Positions 24,523 through 33,527 of a DNA stretch of 64,000 nt are shown here, one piece after another. The position numbers and the translations under genes are program-made. A model generated the notes under the pieces. That model did not search any database. It saw only the letters and a list, made by a program, of their open reading frames with translations, and was not told the origin of the DNA. Source of the DNA: Shewanella mangrovi (GTDB lineage: Bacteria; Pseudomonadota; Gammaproteobacteria; Enterobacterales; Shewanellaceae); the NCBI RefSeq assembly GCF_000753795.1, contig NZ_JPEO01000010.1, positions 1 to 64,000 of the forward strand, in the 5' to 3' direction. Numbering within the stretch: position 1 is the first letter of the stretch; each line of letters begins with the position of its first letter.

Positions 24523-27384
24523 TTAGGCTTCCAGCTTCGCCAGTTCTGCTTTCTGTTCAGTCAGCTTCTCTTGGTCGCGTTGGTAGTCCGCCAGCTTAGC
24601 GCGTTCTTTTTCAATCACGTCTGCTGGTGCTTTAGCAACAAAGCCTTCGTTCGAAAGTTTCTTCTCGATACGGCCAGCTTCTTGCGCCAGTTTTTCCAGC
24701 TGTTTGTCGATACGCGCCATTTCGGCGGCAACGTCAATCAAGCCAGCCATTGGGATCAGCAGTTCCATTTCACCCACCAATTGGGTGGTCGACATTGGTG
24801 CTGCTTCGCCTTCGGCCAATACAGTGATGCTTTCCAGCTTCGCCAGTGACGCTAAGAAAGTGCGGTTAGCGTTCAAACGGGCTGCGTCTTTTTCGCTGAC
24901 ATCTTTCAGTAGTGCGTTCAGCGGTTTAGATGGCGCGATGTTCAGCTCTGCACGAATGTTACGTACCGCGACAATTACTTGTTTAACCCATTCCAGATCC
25001 GCTTGCGCTTCGATATCAACTTTATCTGCTTGATACTCAGGGAACGGCATCAACATCAGGGTTTCACCTTCAACACCGGCCAGCGGTTTCACGCGATGCC
25101 AGATGGTTTCGGTGATATATGGAGTCAGTGGGTGCATCAGGCGCAGCAGTTGCTCCAGTACCGTTACCAAGGTATGGCGAGTACCACGCAGCTCGGCTTC
25201 AGTGCCGCTGTTCAATACCGGCTTGGTCAGCTCCAAGTACCAGTCACAGAATTGGTTCCAAGTGAACTCGTACAGAGTGTTAGCGGCCAAGTCGAAACGG
25301 AAGGCATTGATGTGGTCATCAAAGGTTTTCACGGTTTCGTTGAACAGGCTGATGATCCAGCGATCTGCCAGCGACAGCGTCATCTCGCCACCCGCTTGCC
25401 CGCAATCTTGCTCTTCGGTGTTCATCAACACGTAGCGCGAGGCGTTCCATAACTTGTTACAGAAACTGCGGTAACCATCCAGACGTTTCATGTCCCAGTT
25501 GATGTCGCGGCCAGTTGACGCCATCGCTGCCAAGGTAAAGCGCAGCGCGTCAGTACCATGGGCTTCAATGCCTTCAGCAAACTCTTTGCGGGTGCTCTTT
25601 TCGATTTTGGCGGCCAGTTGTGGCTGCATCATGTTGCCGGTACGTTTTTGTACCAGTGATTCCAAGTCGATACCGTCGATCATATCCAATGGGTCAAGCA
25701 CGTTGCCCTTAGATTTCGACATCTTGTTACCTTGCTCGTCACGGATAAGACCGGTGACGTACACGGTTTTGAACGGTACTTGTGACTTGCCATTCTCATC
25801 TTTGATGAAGTGCATGGTCATCATGATCATGCGCGCGACCCAGAAGAAGATGATATCGAAACCGGTGACCAACACATCAGATGGGTGGAACAGTTTCAGA
25901 TCTTCGGTGTTTTCTGGCCAGCCCAAAGTAGAGAAGGTCCACAATGCAGAGCTGAACCAAGTGTCCAGTACGTCGTTGTCTTGGCGCAGCGCGATATCGG
26001 CGCTCAGGTTGTTTTCGCTACGGACTTCCGCTTCGTTACGGCCAACGTAGACGTTACCGGCATCGTCGTACCATGCAGGAATGCGATGACCCCACCACAG
26101 CTGACGTGAGATACACCAGTCTTGAATGTCGCGCATCCATGAGAAGTACATGTTTTCGTACTGTTGTGGCACGAACTTGATGTCGCCATCTTCAACCGCT
26201 TTGATCGCTGGCTCTGCCAGAGATTTCACCGCTACATACCATTGGTCGGTCAGCAGCGGTTCGATAACCACGCCAGAGCGGTCGCCGTAAGGCACTTTCA
26301 AACTGTGTGGCTCGATTTTTTCGAGCAAGCCGAGCGCATCAAACGCTTCAACAATCGCTTTACGCGCGGCGAAACGTTCCATGCCGGCGTATTCGCTTGG
26401 CAGGCTGTTGTCCAATTCGGTGTTTTGGCTACCGTCGGTGTTCAACACTTCAGCGGTGGCACGAATGTCAGCGTTCAAGGTCATGATGTTGAACATTGGC
26501 AGGCTGTGGCGCTTACCGACTTCGTAGTCGTTGAAGTCGTGCGCTGGGGTGATTTTCACACAACCGGTACCAAATTCACGGTCAACGTATTCGTCAGCCA
26601 CAACTGGAATGCGACGATTTACCAGCGGCAGAATGATCTCTTTGCCGATGAGGGATGCATAGCGTTCATCTTCAGGATGTACTGCAACGGCGCTATCACC
26701 CAGCATGGTTTCTGGACGAGTAGTCGCAACTACCAAGTAATCTTTGCCATCGGCTGTTAGGGCATCGCCCGCCAGTGGATAGCGGAAGTGCCACATAGAA
26801 CCTTGTTTTTCTTTGTTTTCAACTTCCAGATCGGAAATCGCGGTGTGCAGTTTTGGATCCCAGTTCACCAAACGTTTGCCGCGGTAGATCAGGTTGTCTT
26901 TGTACAAACGGACAAACACTTCTTGTACCGCTTTTGACAAACCTTCATCCATGGTGAAACGTTCGCGATCCCAATCCACAGAAGCGCCCATACGACGCAA
27001 CTGTTTGGTGATGGTGCCGCCAGATTGGTTTTTCCATTCCCACACTTTTTCCATGAACGCATCACGGCCTAAGTCGTGGCGGCTTTTGCCTTCTTCGGCT
27101 TCCAGCTTACGCTCAACCAGCATTTGGGTAGCAATACCGGCGTGGTCAGTACCCACTTGCCATAGGGTATTTTTGCCTTTCATGCGTTGGTAACGGATCA
27201 GCGTGTCCATGATGGTGTCTTGGAACGCATGGCCCATGTGCAGGCTGCCAGTGACGTTTGGCGGCGGGATCATGATGCTGTAGTTGCCGTTGCTGCTATC
27301 ACCACTTGGTTTGAAGTAGCCTTTCTCTTCCCAGGCTTTATAGAGTGCCTGTTCAATCGACTGCGGGTTGTATGTTTTATCCAT
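24523..27384 (-). CDS. valS: Valyl-tRNA synthetase
   Basis: Charges tRNA-Val, with editing of threonine. The 953 residues from the ATG at 27384 ([12 protein letters not shown]) match the E. coli start; a TTG 21 bases earlier is unlikely. Class I motifs are HMGH (in [15 protein letters not shown]) and KMSKSKGN. The editing domain, anticodon-binding domain and C-terminal coiled-coil arm ([20 protein letters not shown]) are all present. The gene lies 13 bp after holC. Confidence 0.96.
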   Translation of the reverse strand: MDKTYNPQSIEQALYKAWEEKGYFKPSGDSSNGNYSIMIPPPNVTGSLHMGHAFQDTIMDTLIRYQRMKGKNTLWQVGTDHAGIATQMLVERKLEAEEGKSRHDLGRDAFMEKVWEWKNQSGGTITKQLRRMGASVDWDRERFTMDEGLSKAVQEVFVRLYKDNLIYRGKRLVNWDPKLHTAISDLEVENKEKQGSMWHFRYPLAGDALTADGKDYLVVATTRPETMLGDSAVAVHPEDERYASLIGKEIILPLVNRRIPVVADEYVDREFGTGCVKITPAHDFNDYEVGKRHSLPMFNIMTLNADIRATAEVLNTDGSQNTELDNSLPSEYAGMERFAARKAIVEAFDALGLLEKIEPHSLKVPYGDRSGVVIEPLLTDQWYVAVKSLAEPAIKAVEDGDIKFVPQQYENMYFSWMRDIQDWCISRQLWWGHRIPAWYDDAGNVYVGRNEAEVRSENNLSADIALRQDNDVLDTWFSSALWTFSTLGWPENTEDLKLFHPSDVLVTGFDIIFFWVARMIMMTMHFIKDENGKSQVPFKTVYVTGLIRDEQGNKMSKSKGNVLDPLDMIDGIDLESLVQKRTGNMMQPQLAAKIEKSTRKEFAEGIEAHGTDALRFTLAAMASTGRDINWDMKRLDGYRSFCNKLWNASRYVLMNTEEQDCGQAGGEMTLSLADRWIISLFNETVKTFDDHINAFRFDLAANTLYEFTWNQFCDWYLELTKPVLNSGTEAELRGTRHTLVTVLEQLLRLMHPLTPYITETIWHRVKPLAGVEGETLMLMPFPEYQADKVDIEAQADLEWVKQVIVAVRNIRAELNIAPSKPLNALLKDVSEKDAARLNANRTFLASLAKLESITVLAEGEAAPMSTTQLVGEMELLIPMAGLIDVAAEMARIDKQLEKLAQEAGRIEKKLSNEGFVAKAPADVIEKERAKLADYQRDQEKLTEQKAELAKLEA

Positions 27385-27397
27385 GGAACCAGTTTTC

Positions 27398-27856
27398 TCA
27401 AACAAAATTAATGGGTTGTGTTGCCAAATCTTGCGTACTCAAAGTAAAGCCTTGGTCGCGATACTGGCGGTAACGGTTGCGCGCAATCGCCTTACGGGCG
27501 TCATCACCGGCAACAAAATCGATGATCTGGCTGAAGTTTCCGGCAAATGGCGGAATATCGTTAGCCAGATTTATCAGTATTGGCCGCCGCAAGTTGGGGC
27601 CAACACGGTCAAATCCTATCTCTACCGGCGCACCTTTTGCGGGGCCTTCACCTTTAAGGTTGTGCGGCACAAAGGCGCTCGGTTCAAACTGCCACAGCAG
27701 TTCATCTACTTGATAAGCTTGCGATTGGTCATCGCAATGAATGTAGATCCACTGGCCGCTACAATAATGTAACTGCGCTAATTGGCAGGCAAGCAACTGC
27801 GGCTGTTCCTCGTTGTTAACGGTTGAGGGCAGCAAGTAAAACAGTGCTTGGGTCAT
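27398..27856 (-). CDS. holC: DNA polymerase III chi subunit
   Basis: 152 residues of the HolC family: N-terminal ALFYLLPS, central [25 protein letters not shown] and C-terminal [16 protein letters not shown]...[13 protein letters not shown]. Chi links the clamp loader (through psi) to single-stranded DNA-binding protein. The holC-valS pair is conserved in gammaproteobacteria. The usual upstream pepA is absent here; a hairpin spacer and a modF-like gene precede instead. Confidence 0.93.
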   Translation of the reverse strand: MTQALFYLLPSTVNNEEQPQLLACQLAQLHYCSGQWIYIHCDDQSQAYQVDELLWQFEPSAFVPHNLKGEGPAKGAPVEIGFDRVGPNLRRPILINLANDIPPFAGNFSQIIDFVAGDDARKAIARNRYRQYRDQGFTLSTQDLATQPINFV

Positions 27857-27959
27857 TGTCGTGGCATGCCTTGTTGGGATCGATTCGCGAAGGATGGATT
27901 CTACACTAAAGCCGCAGGCAGGTTAAATAGATAGCGCTAAACGCTGCTGGCTTTGGGGC

Positions 27960-28009
27960 GAAGTTTTCAGTCGTTTTACCAATTAGAAGGCATCACGACT
28001 GAAAACTTC
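27960..28009. repeat. Long perfect inverted repeat between modF-like gene and holC
   Basis: The arms GAAGTTTTCAGTCGT (27960-27974) and ACGACTGAAAACTTC (27995-28009) are perfectly complementary over 15 bp with a 20-nt loop. GGGGC (27955-27959) and GCCCC (28029-28033) could extend the structure. It lies just after the modF-like stop. No T tract follows on either strand, so it is not a classic terminator; it could be a mobile repeat or an mRNA 3' stabiliser. Confidence 0.7.
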
Positions 28010-28034
28010 AGCGCATTGGTGGCAAATAGCCCCG

Positions 28035-29465
28035 TTAGGCGTGGCTCAACTGCAGTTTATGACCGCCATTCTCGCTTGGCACAAAATCGGCGAAGTGATG
28101 AATAGCGTCGAGCGAATCTTCATGGTGGTGCGTCACATACAGCAACTGAGTGATATTACTGCTGGCGATGCGATTCAGCGCATGGAACACCAACTTGCGG
28201 TTGAGATAATCCAGCCCTTGATAAGGCTCATCCAAAATCAGCAGTGCTGGTTGTTTGATAAGCGCGCGTGCGACCAATAACAAACGCTGTTGGCCGTAAT
28301 CTAGTGAGCGGAAACCGGTTTTCTCAAACGCTTGCATCTCCAACATGGTCAGCCAAGTTTTGGCTTGCTCAATTTGCGCCAGCGACGGCTTTTGATAAAG
28401 CCCAATCGAGTCAAAAAAGCCGGATAGCAACACTTCCAGCGCGCTACAGTTCACCCGATATTGCAGGTGCAGTGACGATGACACCACGCCAATGTTCTTT
28501 TTAATCTCCCAGATACTTTCGCCGCTGCCACGTTTGACGCCAAGAATGGTGATGTCATTGCTGTAGCACTGCGGATGATCGCCGAGGATTAGACCGAGCA
28601 GGGTACTTTTACCGGCGCCATTGGGGCCGCGAAGTTGCCAGTGCTCATCCGCGCGAATAGTCCAGTTCACATCGTCGAATATCAGCGTGTCGGTGTAGGC
28701 TACGCGCACATTACGTAATTCCACCCGAGGATCGGGATATTCGTTGTCGTTTTGCTGCTTCAGCAGTGACAGTATGCGTTCACTTTTCTCGGCGGATAGT
28801 GCCTGCATTTGGGCCAGCAGTGGGTGGTTGTGCCATTCATCGCGGCGCATGGTTTGCGTCAGCTTTTGCTCGTCAAACAGCGCGATATTACTGATAAATT
28901 CGGGCAATTCGTCTTCGCGAGACGTGAGAATAATCAGCTGCGTTGTTGGCAATAATGATTGCAACAGTTTGGTAAGCGCGACGCGGTGAGCCACGTCTAA
29001 GCCAGCATATGGTTCGTCGAGGATCAACAATTCTGGTTGTTGTGCCAATGCTTTGGCGAGCATTAAACGACGTGTTTCACCTGTAGATAACATGCGAAAG
29101 CCACGATCTTTAAGATGCACTAAATCGGTTTTATCCAACAAGCTTGCCAGTGTTGTTTCATCAATACCTTCGGCGAGCAGTAATGCCGTGACACTGTCGC
29201 CAGCTTGCGCTTCGCTTTCATCTTCTGCAATCTGCTCATCCAGCAATTTTTGTTGTTGGTGTAGAGAAACGCAGGCGACTTTTTCTGGCATGTCGTCAAT
29301 ATGACCTTTGCGGGCGCTCAGTTCTCCCGTCAGAATGCCAACTAGCAACTCGGCCGCTTGGCCATGGCTGGCAAAAACGCCCCAGTGTTCATCGGCGTTC
29401 AGTTGCCAATCATCAATAAATAACGCAGTGGAAGCGGTTTGGTATTTGAGGTTTTCAATATGCAT
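28035..29465 (-). CDS. modF: ModF-like tandem ABC ATPase
   Basis: 476 residues with two ABC domains and no membrane segments. Domain 2 is complete: Walker A RGPNGAGKST, then SNDITILGVKRGSGESIWEI and SSSLHLQYRV as in E. coli ModF, signature DYGQQRLLL, Walker B LLILDEPYQGLD. Domain 1 keeps signature LSTGETRR and Walker B LLILDEPYAGLD, but its Walker A position reads ASHGQAAELL without lysine. The E. coli homologue is linked to molybdate transport, but no modABC genes are near, so a transport role is unproven. Confidence 0.85.
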   Translation of the reverse strand: MHIENLKYQTASTALFIDDWQLNADEHWGVFASHGQAAELLVGILTGELSARKGHIDDMPEKVACVSLHQQQKLLDEQIAEDESEAQAGDSVTALLLAEGIDETTLASLLDKTDLVHLKDRGFRMLSTGETRRLMLAKALAQQPELLILDEPYAGLDVAHRVALTKLLQSLLPTTQLIILTSREDELPEFISNIALFDEQKLTQTMRRDEWHNHPLLAQMQALSAEKSERILSLLKQQNDNEYPDPRVELRNVRVAYTDTLIFDDVNWTIRADEHWQLRGPNGAGKSTLLGLILGDHPQCYSNDITILGVKRGSGESIWEIKKNIGVVSSSLHLQYRVNCSALEVLLSGFFDSIGLYQKPSLAQIEQAKTWLTMLEMQAFEKTGFRSLDYGQQRLLLVARALIKQPALLILDEPYQGLDYLNRKLVFHALNRIASSNITQLLYVTHHHEDSLDAIHHFADFVPSENGGHKLQLSHA

Positions 29466-29577
29466 TTGACGAACAACAGCTTACAACTAAAGAGGCGAAT
29501 AATACTGCAACAAATAACTGGGGATTACTAGCCAGTTATTTGTTTTGCCGCTAACTGGATGCAGGGAAATTTGACTA

Positions 29578-30399
29578 TCAATCGCTGTCGAGTTCGCTTG
29601 ATTCTGGCATCTCAGCGGTATATTGCTGCTGCCATTTTTTAAAGGCTTGATGCTGCCAAGGCAGATAACTTTCACCCAGCAATTGCGCCAGCGTGCCGTC
29701 TCGCCGCATCTGACCGAGTACTGGCGAAATCACCTTTAGTAACGCAGCGTTCGCTTCTGTGTTATGGCAGGTAATACCGTCATAGGAGATTAACAACGGA
29801 TATGCCGCATCGTAGCTGACTTGATCAGCGAATTTACGCATATCGGGCATAAAACTTACCATCATATCCGCTCGGCCTAAGTTCACCATGCCCACCGCAT
29901 GTTCATCGCTGCTGGTGTAAGCCAGTTGAATGCCAGCCTGAGGGAGCCCCGCGCGCTGGTACCAAACATCATAGCCGAGCACGCCGAGCACATTTGCGGT
30001 TGGCGCAACTTGCGTGAGCTGTTGAATTGGCGCTGAGTCTTTGGCGGTAAACAGATACATGCTGAAGGTATTAAGTGGCGCTGAGACGATGATCTGTTGT
30101 TGCCCAAGCCTTTCGCTGGCAGGTTCGGTAAAGGAGTAGATACAGCTGTCTTGCTGCTTGAGAAAACTCATGTAAGCACGTTTTTGTGGATATACCCGTT
30201 CTTGATATTTGATGCCAGCACGTAGGGCGACCTGTTGCATTATTTTCTGATATGGCCCATCGCCAGCCTCAGTGATAAGTCCGGTAAATTCAGGTGCAAT
30301 CAGCTTGAGCTCGGTATCGCTGGCAAAAGAGAGGTTTACCAAACCAAGAGATAACAAGGCTGTGAGTAACGAACGGCAAAACCTAGAAGGTTGGAACAT
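29578..30399 (-). CDS. Periplasmic solute-binding family 3-like protein
   Basis: 273 residues from the ATG at 30399 (a TTG two codons earlier is less likely). It has a signal peptide ending near LSFASD, then a type II binding-protein fold of the amino-acid/phosphonate-like class: N-terminal LKLIAPEFTGLI, VYPQKRAYMSF and C-terminal LGQMRRDGTLAQLL. No permease or ATPase gene adjoins it. Such orphan proteins are common in Shewanella and may act as sensors or envelope chaperones. The ligand is unknown. Confidence 0.8.
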   Translation of the reverse strand: MFQPSRFCRSLLTALLSLGLVNLSFASDTELKLIAPEFTGLITEAGDGPYQKIMQQVALRAGIKYQERVYPQKRAYMSFLKQQDSCIYSFTEPASERLGQQQIIVSAPLNTFSMYLFTAKDSAPIQQLTQVAPTANVLGVLGYDVWYQRAGLPQAGIQLAYTSSDEHAVGMVNLGRADMMVSFMPDMRKFADQVSYDAAYPLLISYDGITCHNTEANAALLKVISPVLGQMRRDGTLAQLLGESYLPWQHQAFKKWQQQYTAEMPESSELDSD

Positions 30400-30501
30400 G
30401 AACAATAATGCAAAGGCTTAAAACAGATCCGCTAATTATAAGTAGAGAGCCGAGCGAAAAACATTAAGGTTTACAAAAAGTGTGGTTATTCTGTTAATTT
30501 T

Positions 30502-31197
30502 TCACCGTTTACGCCAGCCTTTGGCGATTGCAGCCTGTGGAATCACATCATCTTGAGTGTTGGCGATACCGTCTGGGCCGACGCCGAGCAGTTGATAGCC
30601 ATCATCGAGTCGTTGGTAAACAAAGGGGGCCGCCGTATATTTTAGCGGCTTTGAGTCGTCCATCACTGAGATATGGTTTTCCGGAAACGCCTGTTTTAGT
30701 TGCTCAAGTGATAAGGGGTATTCACCTTGGCGGTAATGGTACAGCTCTAGCAAACGAGCGACTTCATCAATCTGTCTGGTGATGGGACTTTGCTGCGCCT
30801 GATGGATGGCTTGCAGGGTCATGTCATCGTCAGCTGGATGGGCGATACGCTGTTGTTGCAGATAGAGGGTCAGACTCATCATCAATATCGTGAAAATGCC
30901 AGCTGCGCCGACAAAGGCTAAGGTTTTTCCGCCTTCGCGTTTGCTGCTAAGCCCCCAAATCAACGCAATAATGGCGAATGGAATGCCTAAAAACGGGAAA
31001 AAGCCGCATGCACCGACGGCATATGCTCCAACGCCCATCGGTTTGAGTGATGGCGCTGGTGTGTGTGCCAATGCCGTTTCCCGCTTGGCTATCTCATCGA
31101 TAAGTTGTTGGTAGCGTTCGGGGTAGGCCACAGCGTCAATGGTCCGCTTGACTTGGTGCAACTCTTCCTGTGAGTAAGATGGGTAATCAGGCGTCAT
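30502..31197 (-). CDS. Membrane protein of unknown function with pseudopilin-like C-terminus
   Basis: 231 residues from the ATG at 31197. The N-terminus is polar and helical. Two TM segments (about 54-82 and 91-112, GACGFFPFLGIPFAIIALIWG and the following LAFVGAAGIFTILMMSL) are followed by a soluble domain. The end of that domain (RLLELYHYRQGEYPLSLEQL ... GYQLLGVGPDGIANTQDDV) resembles the C-terminal part of GspG-type pseudopilins, including an acidic DDV end. No prepilin peptidase site is present. I do not recognise the family; it is a single gene. Confidence 0.65.
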   Translation of the reverse strand: MTPDYPSYSQEELHQVKRTIDAVAYPERYQQLIDEIAKRETALAHTPAPSLKPMGVGAYAVGACGFFPFLGIPFAIIALIWGLSSKREGGKTLAFVGAAGIFTILMMSLTLYLQQQRIAHPADDDMTLQAIHQAQQSPITRQIDEVARLLELYHYRQGEYPLSLEQLKQAFPENHISVMDDSKPLKYTAAPFVYQRLDDGYQLLGVGPDGIANTQDDVIPQAAIAKGWRKR

Positions 31198-31250
31198 AAC
31201 TCGGTCGCTTAACATGTGTCTTAGTTATGATGTCTCATTGATAAATAAAG

Positions 31251-31286
31251 ATAAAGCCCCAGTTTTAGGAAAGCATGGGGCTTTAT
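31251..31286 (-). terminator. Terminator after the M1 peptidase gene
   Basis: ATAAAGCCCC (31251-31260) pairs with GGGGCTTTAT (31277-31286). T-rich sequence follows on the minus strand. Confidence 0.75.
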
Positions 31287-31307
31287 TGTTTAACGCTTAC
31301 GCTGGAT

Positions 31308-33284
31308 TTATTTTGTCTTTTGCAGCGTAAAGGTGTTGTTGCTGCGATCAGCATCAGGCAGTTTGTGCTCAGGATCTAGGGTGACGCTTTTCAGCGGCTT
31401 ATCTAGCTGCAACACAATGCTTGGCGCAAAGCGATTCATCCAAGTTTCAATCGGCAGCTGCATATCTTGGCTGGTGCCATCTTCAAACTGTAAACGCAGT
31501 TTGGCTGGCATCACCAATTTTTGTTTGCTGGCGAAATGGATCTCTGTGCCTTTGGCCCACTTGGTGTCAACTTGGTTAATGCCAGTCACGGCCATATCCA
31601 GTTGCCAGTTGTTCAGATACCAACCGCGCCACCACCAAGCAAGATCTTCACCTGCGGCACTTTCCATAAAGCGGAAGAAGTCAGACGGAGATGGATGTTT
31701 ATAGGCCCAGGTTTTGATATAGGCTTTAAATGCTGGGTCAAAACGATCTGGTCCTAGGATCTGTTCGCGCAATAATACCAAGCCCAGTGCCGCCTTAAAG
31801 TAAGCGGTGGAGTGACGGTATTTCTCTGCCACTGCTTCGGCGGGCATCATCAGCGATGGTGCTTCAGGATCTGCCAGCACGGGCAGAATTTCATCCACCG
31901 GATTACCACCTTTGGGCGCGTATTCGCCATCGCGTTTTGGTGCAAATTCGCCGTTATTGAAGGCATCAGAGGCGTAAACGTCGATAAAGGTGTTAAAGCC
32001 TTCATCCATAAATGCGTGCCGACGTTCATCAGAGCCAACAATCATCGGGAACCAAGTGTGGCCCAGTTCGTGAGCGGTGATCCAAAACAGCTTGTCGTCT
32101 TTGTCTTTCATACCGTCGAACACAATGCCCGGATATTCCATACCCGCGCCGTGACCGCCAAGGTTGACGGCCGCAGGCCAAGGATATGGATACCATTGGC
32201 TAAAGTGCTCGATGCTGCCTTTGACATATTCTGTTGAACGATCCCACTTATTCGCGCCAGCGGCTTCTGGCGGATAAGCTGACATTGCCAGCGAGCTTTT
32301 ACCGTTGGGCAGATTGATTCGTGCTGCATCGATAATAAAATCCGCTGATGCGGCAAATGCGACGTCACGAGTGTGTTCCATGCGGAAATGCCAGTCGCGG
32401 GTTTCACTGGTGCTGTTAGCAACCGCCGCTTGAGCATCGGTAGCCGTACGGATATACACGGTTTTGTCACTTTGCTGTGCTTGTGCCAGACGTTTTTGCT
32501 CGGTTTTGCTCAACGCTTCTTTAGGGTTGATTAGCTCACCGGAACCGACAACATAGTAGTTAGCGGGGACGGTAACCGTGTAATCGATCGTGCCGTATTC
32601 CAGATAGAATTCGGAGCCAACGTAGGGATTGTTGTGCCAGCCGTGTTGATCGTCATACACCGCCATGCGTGGGTACCACTGGGCGATTTCAAAGATCTTG
32701 CTGTTTGCGGTCGGGGTAACGGCAGTGCGTCCGCCCCACGTGCCGGGGATTTCATAGCTGTAGCTGATCTTCAGCTGTAATTTGCCGCCATCTGCTGCTA
32801 ACGGATTTTGCAGCGCGATACGCATACGGGTGTCGTCCACTAAGGTATCAGCGGTATAGCTTTTTCCACCGGCAATCACTTCAATGGAGTCGATCTTATA
32901 CCCGTCGGTAAATTGAGTGCGGTGCCACTGCGATGCGGTGCTGCTGCGCGAATCTTTGCGATAGATGTTTTGATCGAGTTGCAACCACAGTTGCTCCAGT
33001 TTGTCTGGGCTGTTGTTGGTATAGGTGATCAGCTCTTCACCGTGAAGTTGTTGCTTGGCGGTATCTATGTTGGCATGCAGATTATAATCTACTCGGTTTT
33101 GCCAATAGAGTTCACCTGGCTTACCAGCGCCATTGCGATAAGCATTGGCTGGCGTCGGCATCGACAGCGGTGCAAACAGGTCACGAGGGTCATAGTTGGA
33201 TTCAGCCGCGAAGCTGGAGGAGATCAACAACAAGGCTGAGCCGCCAGCCATTAGTTGGGCCGCCGTTTTAGGCCAATGGGACAT
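31308..33284 (-). CDS. Exported M1-family metallopeptidase
   Basis: 658 residues from the ATG at 33284, chosen for the AAGGAAG ribosome site and for the signal peptide it exposes (ALLLISSSFAAES). The zinc site HELGH (405-409) has the third ligand E428 in MDEGFN. The substrate-binding GAGMEYPG (379-386) replaces the GxMEN motif of classical M1 aminopeptidases. A beta-sandwich N-terminal domain precedes the catalytic part. It is predicted to be a periplasmic or secreted aminopeptidase, monocistronic with its own terminator. Confidence 0.9.
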   Translation of the reverse strand: MSHWPKTAAQLMAGGSALLLISSSFAAESNYDPRDLFAPLSMPTPANAYRNGAGKPGELYWQNRVDYNLHANIDTAKQQLHGEELITYTNNSPDKLEQLWLQLDQNIYRKDSRSSTASQWHRTQFTDGYKIDSIEVIAGGKSYTADTLVDDTRMRIALQNPLAADGGKLQLKISYSYEIPGTWGGRTAVTPTANSKIFEIAQWYPRMAVYDDQHGWHNNPYVGSEFYLEYGTIDYTVTVPANYYVVGSGELINPKEALSKTEQKRLAQAQQSDKTVYIRTATDAQAAVANSTSETRDWHFRMEHTRDVAFAASADFIIDAARINLPNGKSSLAMSAYPPEAAGANKWDRSTEYVKGSIEHFSQWYPYPWPAAVNLGGHGAGMEYPGIVFDGMKDKDDKLFWITAHELGHTWFPMIVGSDERRHAFMDEGFNTFIDVYASDAFNNGEFAPKRDGEYAPKGGNPVDEILPVLADPEAPSLMMPAEAVAEKYRHSTAYFKAALGLVLLREQILGPDRFDPAFKAYIKTWAYKHPSPSDFFRFMESAAGEDLAWWWRGWYLNNWQLDMAVTGINQVDTKWAKGTEIHFASKQKLVMPAKLRLQFEDGTSQDMQLPIETWMNRFAPSIVLQLDKPLKSVTLDPEHKLPDADRSNNTFTLQKTK

Positions 33285-33463
33285 AACACTTCCTTTTATT
33301 TTTTTTATCACGTCGTTCGCTTGAATAAGCGGGGGCTTCAAGAAAATCTGAGTAGGCCACTACCATAACAATTGCTGTCATGTGAGACGAGGCCAAAATT
33401 GCGGTTGAGGGGCATTTTAAGCTTCGCTTAATTGTTACAAAAAATGTGTACCTGCTACCAGAG

Positions 33464-33500
33464 AAAACAGCCGCTATGGCATAAGTAAACATAGCGGCTG
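33464..33500 (-). terminator. Terminator after the molybdoenzyme gene
   Basis: CAGCCGCTATG (33468-33478) pairs perfectly with CATAGCGGCTG (33490-33500). TTTTCTCT follows the stem on the minus strand. Confidence 0.85.
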
Positions 33501-33527
33501 TAGTCATTCACTCTGTTGGATAAGGGG

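Noticed and set aside
24979..25452. 157-codon plus-strand open frame inside valS
   Set aside because: Also antisense to conserved valS sequence; nothing recognisable in the translation.
26164..26760. 198-codon plus-strand open frame inside valS
   Set aside because: It is an antisense shadow of a fully conserved synthetase gene, with no ribosome site or family resemblance.
24523..27405. Longer valS start at a TTG (27405)
   Set aside because: The ATG at 27384 matches the family N-terminus, while the extension has no counterpart in E. coli ValS.
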